From: Glebionis coronaria
Taxonomy: Eukaryota > Streptophyta > Magnoliopsida > Asterales > Asteraceae
NCBI GenBank assembly: GCA_025667525.1
Contig: JANFOE010000579.1
Span: forward strand, 310,001-374,000
Direction: 5' to 3'
Length of the DNA: 64,000 bases
The notes under the pieces are model-generated. The model searched no databases. It was not told where the DNA came from and was given only the letters and a program-made list of their open reading frames with translations. Made by a program: the position numbers and the translations under genes. Shown piece after piece: positions 58,287-64,000 of this stretch (position 1 is the stretch's first letter; every line of letters begins with the position of its first letter).

Positions 58287-59774
58287 ATGGATTCGTCTTG
58301 TGTACGGTGTGGGAGACCATGGCGTGGTTTTCAAACATGTCAATGGTGTACTTGTGAGCGGTGTGGTTTTGATATTGACGTTACCCAATTTGGATTTTGT
58401 CCATTTTGCAATTCAACAAATTCATACTTCTCCTCTTACAATACTTTCTCACCTTCTCCCGTCTATGACAATCCTTATCCTCAAGATGCACCGGGTTTTT
58501 CTCCATACCCGTGGTGCTATATTTGTGGGGGCCCTCACGATGCTTCTTCTTGTGATCCGTCGAAGGTCTTTGAGAAAGTTCCGTGCTATCATCCCAGTGT
58601 ATATAACTTTGAGCCCCCACGTCACACCGTCAATCATCAACCCTTGTGTGCACTTCCTCCTGAGCAAATGGCCACACTTTTTGACACCTTTCAAAAAGTT
58701 CAAGAAGCTTGCAACAAGATGATGGAGAAATGTCAAGCGGATCAGCAACAAGAGCAGGTATCTAACCTTAATGCTTATACTCCTCCTCTTGTGCCTCCAT
58801 ATTATTATGACAGTGATGACGATGAGAGTCCTATTTCTTGGAACGATGAGAATTCTATTCCTTCTCCCGACTTGCCGGCTCTGGAGCCTACGGATTCACC
58901 CATCCTAGGGGATGAGGATCTTAGCACAATTCCTGCAAAAGAATCTGACGCATTCAATAAGTCTAGTGCTGATAACCTTGTCCCATTTCCAAGTGAATCT
59001 GAGTTGACATCCGACAGTGACGATGAATATGATGCACTTTCTTCTGATGATGTTCCTTCCACCAACACTTTGGGAGAGGATTCTTTGGCTTTCTCTAATC
59101 CTCTTTTTGATCATGATGGTGATTTTACTTCTAGTGATGACGAGTCACTATCCGATGAAGACGTTCCGAAGGAAATTTTTAAGATTTATGCGAACCCTTT
59201 ATTTTATTTTGATGACGATTACATATCTAGTGAGGTGAATCCTCTCATTGACGAAGGGATTGAGGACATTGATAGCTCTGATTCTCCTACTATTGATGAG
59301 CATACTTTGTTAGCTATGCCCCCTTCTATCACAGAGGTGGAGAAATTTGACTCTACTGGAAAGGTGACGCAGGTGGAAGGTAATTGTTCTCATACTTCTC
59401 ATATTATATTACCACCTCCTCCTACCGCGAGCACACCCCAGCGGGTGATGTATCGCTTTTACTCTCCTCGTTTCGTACCGGGAAATGAGGATGAGTGCTT
59501 TGACCCGGGAGGTGACAATGACCATTCTATGATTGATAACCTTACGGCTTTGCCAATTGGTCCGCATCCATTGTATTTGGAGGATGACAATGTGACTCCG
59601 TTACCCACCCCACCTCCCGCGGATCAAGATTTCACATACTTCTCGTATGTTGAAAGGACCTTCCTACCATTCAAGACTTATGCTCCTGCCTCTTCTTTAT
59701 TATATTCCTCCGGGAACAAGGACAAGGTCTTTGATCCCGATATTACATTCGAGGCTTCCCCATGGACCATTTAA
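58287..59774 (+). CDS. LARD-2 gag-like zinc-binding acidic protein
   Basis: 495 aa, intact. N-terminal cluster of CxxC pairs (C5/C8, C18/C21, C23/C26, C38/C41) in MDSSCVRCGRPWRGFQTCQW and following, like double zinc ribbons. A Gag-type knuckle follows at C77-x2-C80-x3-H84-x4-C89 (CYICGGPHDASSC), one residue shorter than CX2CX4HX4C. A helical, Gln/Lys-containing segment is at about 125-160, then a long Asp/Ser/Glu-rich region (about 165-330) and a Pro-rich C-terminus. I recall such CVRCG..WRGFQTC proteins as frequent in Asteraceae. The knuckle suggests a nucleic-acid-binding Gag-like role; the acidic middle is not typical of Gag. It is the element's only protein. Confidence 0.75.
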   Translation: MDSSCVRCGRPWRGFQTCQWCTCERCGFDIDVTQFGFCPFCNSTNSYFSSYNTFSPSPVYDNPYPQDAPGFSPYPWCYICGGPHDASSCDPSKVFEKVPCYHPSVYNFEPPRHTVNHQPLCALPPEQMATLFDTFQKVQEACNKMMEKCQADQQQEQVSNLNAYTPPLVPPYYYDSDDDESPISWNDENSIPSPDLPALEPTDSPILGDEDLSTIPAKESDAFNKSSADNLVPFPSESELTSDSDDEYDALSSDDVPSTNTLGEDSLAFSNPLFDHDGDFTSSDDESLSDEDVPKEIFKIYANPLFYFDDDYISSEVNPLIDEGIEDIDSSDSPTIDEHTLLAMPPSITEVEKFDSTGKVTQVEGNCSHTSHIILPPPPTASTPQRVMYRFYSPRFVPGNEDECFDPGGDNDHSMIDNLTALPIGPHPLYLEDDNVTPLPTPPPADQDFTYFSYVERTFLPFKTYAPASSLLYSSGNKDKVFDPDITFEASPWTI

Positions 59775-61810
59775 TTCAGGGACGAGTCAGGCTCGTGACT
59801 CGGTTAACAAAAACAAGCGCTTTTTGGGAGGCAACCCAATTATCTATCTATCTTTTTCTTTGTTTTTATCCTAAGTTTAGGGGGGGAGACCCGTTGGTGT
59901 TTGCTATTTCCTCTCTTCTTATATTCAGGGATTCGAGCGCTCAATGATCCACTCTTGATGATTTTTGACGACCCGTGATTCTGTGTTTCCTTCTTCCCGG
60001 TTCTATCCTAAACTCTTTTCGATTCACTATTTTATATTTTCCAATATTAAAATAGGAATCTCGTTAGTTGTCTTTTCCTTAGCAAGATTTAAACAAGGTA
60101 CACAATGTCCTAAGTGTAGGGGAGTTTACTCCCACATGCTTAAACATTGAGGACAATGTTTATATTAAGTGTAGGGGGGACTTCTATCGAAGTTAAGTGG
60201 TCTTTTCCTTGTATTTGTCCTCATTTTAATCGGAAAATCAATTTTTCGACATTTTTCAAAATTTTTGATCTATTTTGGCCCATTAGTTTTTACCTTTGTA
60301 TAGTTATTTTCTTCCTTTACTAGAATAAATTTTAATAAAGTGGTTTTAATTTTCAAACGTTGTGAATCTTTTGACTCAACCCGAGTTTTCTTATCTAAGT
60401 TTACTCTAGCTAGTATCCTTAACGTGTTTAAGTCAAGTTTTGCTAGGCTTTTATATAGGGAGCTATAAAACGCGAAAGTCTTAACTCTCACGGGTTAAGA
60501 ACAAGAACTTTTCGCAAGTTCCTATAATTGATCCTAGAGAGTTGTTTATCAAGGGAACTTTAAAATGCGATTTCTAAACATGAAAAAGTCTAAGAGTTTG
60601 CAAGATCCTATAGACGACTCGAAAACCCAAAAATTTGATTTAATAGGCTAAGCATCCACGAGTCTCATTCCTTGAGATTTTAAACTGTGGAGAACGAGAG
60701 ATGATAGAGTCAATTATAAGTTTGGTATTCTTTCGTGAATTTATGTGAGTTAATTATAAGCCTATTCTCCCATCGCTTGTTAATAAATTTATCTGCAATA
60801 AATAAGTTTGTACGATTTGAAAATTTACTTAGCTTCTAGCCCAAGATCGTTTAAAAGTTGCTCGGTATGGATTAGAGTTCATAGCCAAGGCATAACTTAT
60901 TGAAGCGGGATGCGAAGATTGGCGAGTCCAAAAAAGTCCTAACAAGGCATGAGGGCTACATTTTGTTGCTAAAGATCCAAAAGTGATGTGAAGAATCATT
61001 TATCAAAGATCAATATGAAGGATCGAGACACACGACGAAAAGCAAATACTCCCCAAAAGTCATGGAGAAGTCTATCCGAAAAGGCCCTAACAAGGTATGA
61101 GGATAAATAAAGCCAAGTCCAAAAAGGAGGCGGATCGTTGTATATCAAAGTCCAAAATAAAGATTGGAGAAAAATGAAGAAGTCATGGTCCATTTATGAA
61201 GAATCTCTCAAAACTTCAAGTGAAGAAATTCCTATTATGAAGAGAAGGCCATTATTTCATGAACGTCTCTCAAGGTTTGAAGTATGAAGTCGCTACCAAA
61301 TATCGGTCCGAGAAAGGTCTCAAATCGCGAAGCGAGTTATACCAAGATATGAACTTTATGAGGTCCCGAGAAGCAGTTTTAAAAGATTTTGTCCTTTAGC
61401 TAACTATTGATTAAATCGTCCGACTTTATTTTCAGCCTTAATAACTATCGAAATAAGTCAACAATGCATCCTCGTGATCATTCAAGACAACAATAAAATA
61501 TAAGAGATACACCTAGGAATAAGGGAGTCTAAGTGAATAATTGGCCCACATGAGTTCGTGTTAGTTTGCTAACTTATAATAACAATGATCTCGTTTTTAA
61601 GCTTGGTTTGAAGAAAGTGAAAACTTGAGGATGATGATCATTCATTACATTTTCAAAACCCTAAGGTATGCTTTTAATTTCTTTACTTGTTTTGTTATTT
61701 TCTATCTCTTTAATAAAGGCCAACGTGGATTGATTTTGATGAAAAATGTAATCTTGCTTTGTAACTAATGCATTGCATGAGGACATTGCAATGGTCAAGT
61801 GTAGGGGATT
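59775..61810 (+). other. LARD-2 3' internal non-coding region with repeated PPT-like runs
   Basis: TAAGTTTAGGGGGGGAG (about 59871), AAGTGTAGGGGAG (60112), AAGTGTAGGGGGGAC (60169) and the terminal AAGTGTAGGGGATT (61798) share one motif; only the last abuts the LTR. No ORF of note elsewhere. Confidence 0.7.
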
Positions 61811-63820
61811 TGATAGGTGTGTAAACACCCATCCTTTTTACCACTTAACTACAATAATAACCGAGCCAAAACGTGTATTTTATGTCATTTATGTCGGAAT
61901 TATGCGTGGTTTGTGTTTTTGTTGTGATTTAGGACGAAGAGGTGAAAAGTGGAGAAAACACGGGCATTCACGGGCTTTTATCAAAGAAAAAGACGAAAGA
62001 CGAAGTCGAAAGATCAAGAGTGCAAAAAGAACGGAAGTCCAAGACCAATTTTAAAGATTTATCGAAGAAAAAGTCAAAAGACGGAAGTTTACTAAAAGCC
62101 GAAGAACTCAAGTCTAATTTATTGAAGAATTACAAGACGAGTTCAAAGAAATCCTGATACAAAGTCATTAAAGTCCAAGATTAACAAAAGATTAAGAAGA
62201 CAAGGACTTAAGTGTGCAATTAAGGAAAAGAAGAAAGATGGAGGAAGCTTCCTAAGCACTCCTTAATCTCCCCTATAAATAGATTAGGATTTCATTTCAT
62301 TAGTTTTTGTTGGCTAGTTTGACAGACTATGCTCTTCCACTTTAATTTTTGCACATTTAAATTCATGTCATTTACTTTATTGTCAAATTTAAATACATGT
62401 CTTGCACCTTAAATTCCTTTAATTTCAAGTAAGTTTTCTTTTAATTTTTGTCAATCTTTATTTTTATTGTTTGATCTCCTATCTACCTTTCTTGTTTGAT
62501 TTAATCTTTGTGATTTATTGTTCATGTTTATGTTTTTATGTTTTTATTAAATTGATTAAGTGGGTTTTGATTAGTTTGATTAGTTTTGTTAGTTTTATTG
62601 TTTTGGATTGTTTGTTTATGATTAATAGATGTTTATTGATTAGTTAGATTTAATCTTGTGGTTGATTTTGTTTAGATTTTATTAGATCCGTATTATTTTT
62701 TTGTTCTTCCTTGTTCTTCGCTGCATATTTCTGTTCCCAGGAAACATTCCGGATCAAAGCTCAGTTTGTTCCAAGTGAAGGTGTTTGTTGTTGAATATTT
62801 CTGTTCCCAGGAAACATTCCGGATCAAAGCTCAGGTTGTTTCAAGTGAAGGTGTTTGTTGTTGAATATTCCGAGTCAAAGGCCTCCATCCGGAATAAGTG
62901 ACATATTCCGGATCAAGTCCACATTCCGGATCAACAGTACATTCCGGATCAACAGAACATTCCGGATCAAGGAGACATTCCGGATCAAGGATCTTTATTC
63001 GGAATAATTAATTATTCCGGATCAAAGACATCATCCGGAATCTTTTACATTCCGGATCAAGGATCTTTATTCGGAATAATTAATTATTCCGGATCAAAGA
63101 CATCATCCGGAATATATTACATTCCGGATCAAGGAAGATATTCCGGATCAACTTGTTCATTCGGAATATTTTAAATATTCCGGATCAAGGTTCATTCGGA
63201 ATATATTCCGAACGAAGGGCATCATTCCGGATCAAGGCTTTTATTCCGAATCAAGACTTTATTCCGGATAAGTGACATATTCCGGATAAAGGATTTATTC
63301 CGGATCAAGGTTTTTGGTTAATATTCCGAGTGAAGAAGAACATTCCGAACGAAGGTGACATTCCGGATGAATGTTTATTCCGAACGAAGGATTATTCCGG
63401 ATGAGCTGTTTTCAGGTTCTTTTAAGTTACTGTTTTTAACTTTTTGTTTTTAATTTTCAAGCTTTATTTTTCCCGCCTTTTTACTTAGTTGTACTTTAAG
63501 TTTATTTGCCTTAGATTTATTTTAGCCTTGCCTTAGTTTTAAGTTTTAGTTGCGTTTTAAGTTTGCCTTAGTTAGATTTAAGTTTGCGTCATTTACTTTT
63601 AGTGCCCTTTAACTTTTCGTCACGCTTTTAAATACTCGTCTTTTATTTTAAACTAGACTTAGATTTACTTTAACGCCTTAAGTCTTTGCACATTTATTTT
63701 AAAAAAAAAACAACCAAAATATTTGTTTCACCAAAAACAATTGAGTCGTACTTTGAACCGGAAATCAATTCGTTAAGATACCGAGAAACGAACTTTTCAA
63801 CTAGCAAAATCTCTACATTA
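61811..63820 (+). repeat. LARD-2 3' LTR
   Basis: 2010 bp, longer than the 5' LTR mainly through an extra ~75-bp duplication at about 62785-62865 (TTCTGTTCCCAGGAAACATT twice) and extra repeat units. Scattered substitutions elsewhere, so this insertion is older than LARD-1. Confidence 0.9.
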
Positions 63821-63825
63821 ACCTT

Positions 63826-64000
63826 CCTTCCCTGTCATGTGCCTTGAGCATCCACTGTCCCAATATCCATAATCATTGACCTGTTTTTGAACGCCCTGCA
63901 CATAAAGAAAACAAGTTAGTTTTTTTTGGGAACCCAAGCCTTAGAAGACTTGGATTCATCTGGTTGTTCAACAAGAACAGACTTAGTTCTCATAACAACC
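63826..64000 (-). pseudogene. Copia-3 protease region, cut by the window edge
   Basis: Minus strand: SSKAWVPKK before, then DYGYWDSGCSRHMTGKE, with the DSG aspartic-protease motif, up to the LARD-2 target duplication. One frame change lies between the two parts. The rest of gag is outside the window. Confidence 0.75.

Larger units (their letters stand above)
56110..63820 (+). mobile_element. LARD-2: non-autonomous LTR retrotransposon with zinc-binding ORF
   Basis: 7711 bp. LTRs 56110-58040 and 61811-63820; target duplication ATCTT (56105-56109) / ACCTT (63821-63825), 4 of 5 matching. Removing the element and one duplication copy keeps the Copia-3 frame open between HMTGKE and DYLTNF, which confirms the ends. 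PBS TGGCGCCGCTGCCGG at 58044 is of the tRNA-Asp type used by plant Ty3/gypsy elements. There is one ORF and no protease, RT or integrase. Solo LTR relative at 39648. Confidence 0.92.
48182..64000 (-). mobile_element. Copia-3: Sirevirus-like copia element, nested host of two insertions
   Basis: Minus strand, running off the right edge: protease DSG and GAG-pre-integrase, integrase, a deletion that removes RT and most of RNase H, the pol C-terminus, a long post-pol region with a broken accessory ORF, PPT and 3' LTR. It is interrupted at the protease/GAG-pre-integrase junction by LARD-2 and in integrase by a Harbinger element. The post-pol ORF places it with Sirevirus-type copia elements (inference). 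Many disruptions make it inactive. Confidence 0.85.

Noticed and set aside
58087..58722. 211-aa plus-strand frame overlapping the zinc-binding ORF
   Set aside because: Out-of-frame shadow; the Cys pairs and knuckle are in the 495-aa frame.
61811..63825. LARD-2 LTR ending at CTACA (TG...CA) rather than CTACATTA
   Set aside because: Only the CATTA end gives a near-matching target duplication (ATCTT/ACCTT) and keeps the host copia frame, so the non-canonical end is preferred.

Overview
The window looks like a repeat-rich piece of a dicot nuclear genome. The retrotransposon families (copia elements with an extra ORF downstream of pol, and a non-autonomous LTR element with a CxxC-rich zinc-binding ORF) are ones I associate with Asteraceae; that family assignment is inference. 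There is no bacterial-style gene organisation and no complete ordinary host gene. Host content consists of one MAP kinase exon, two decayed F-box/FBD genes plus a relic of a third, captured RPA70 exons, and a set of small RNA-like genes.

Left part (1-7.1 kb): eight copies of a box C/D snoRNA-like unit, read on the minus strand, lie just downstream of a minus-strand MAP kinase exon (3775-3918). This suggests intronic snoRNAs. Every copy shares an unusual conserved internal stem/internal-loop module. Two more copies lie at 38.4-39.2 kb in a second tandem duplication. A telobox-like hairpin array (4.4-5.4 kb) and a Helitron 3' end follow.

7.1-28.6 kb is a stack of nested insertions. A plus-strand copia element (7118-9803) is interrupted by a minus-strand copia element (9804-13727). 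That element is fused by deletion to an F-box/FBD pseudogene. The same pseudogene is split by a very young large-LTR, non-coding retrotransposon (14365-23362, TSD AGACC). One of its LTRs carries an apparently intact hAT transposon (15463-18709, 8-bp TSD, three exons, about 804 codons). A fold-back, Pack-MULE-like element with RPA70 exons and a nested Harbinger MITE (24.1-26.4 kb) separates this from a second F-box/FBD pseudogene (26.9-28.4 kb).

28.6-48.2 kb is AT-rich and mostly non-coding. It holds several MITEs with clear TSDs, Helitron 3' ends at 33.0, 35.6 and 43.4 kb, a palindromic fold-back with an array of 12-bp palindromes, a solo LTR (39648-41579, TSD CATGT), and a long MIRNA-like hairpin (42768-42957) downstream of two E2F-type sites and a TATA box.

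48.2-64 kb is one minus-strand Sirevirus-like copia element that runs off the right edge. It has its 3' LTR and PPT, a broken extra ORF in the env-like position, a deleted reverse transcriptase, and an integrase interrupted by a Harbinger element (53515-55356, TSD TAA) that encodes a SANT/trihelix protein. Its protease/GAG-pre-integrase region is interrupted by a complete non-autonomous LTR element (56110-63820) with a 495-aa zinc-binding ORF.
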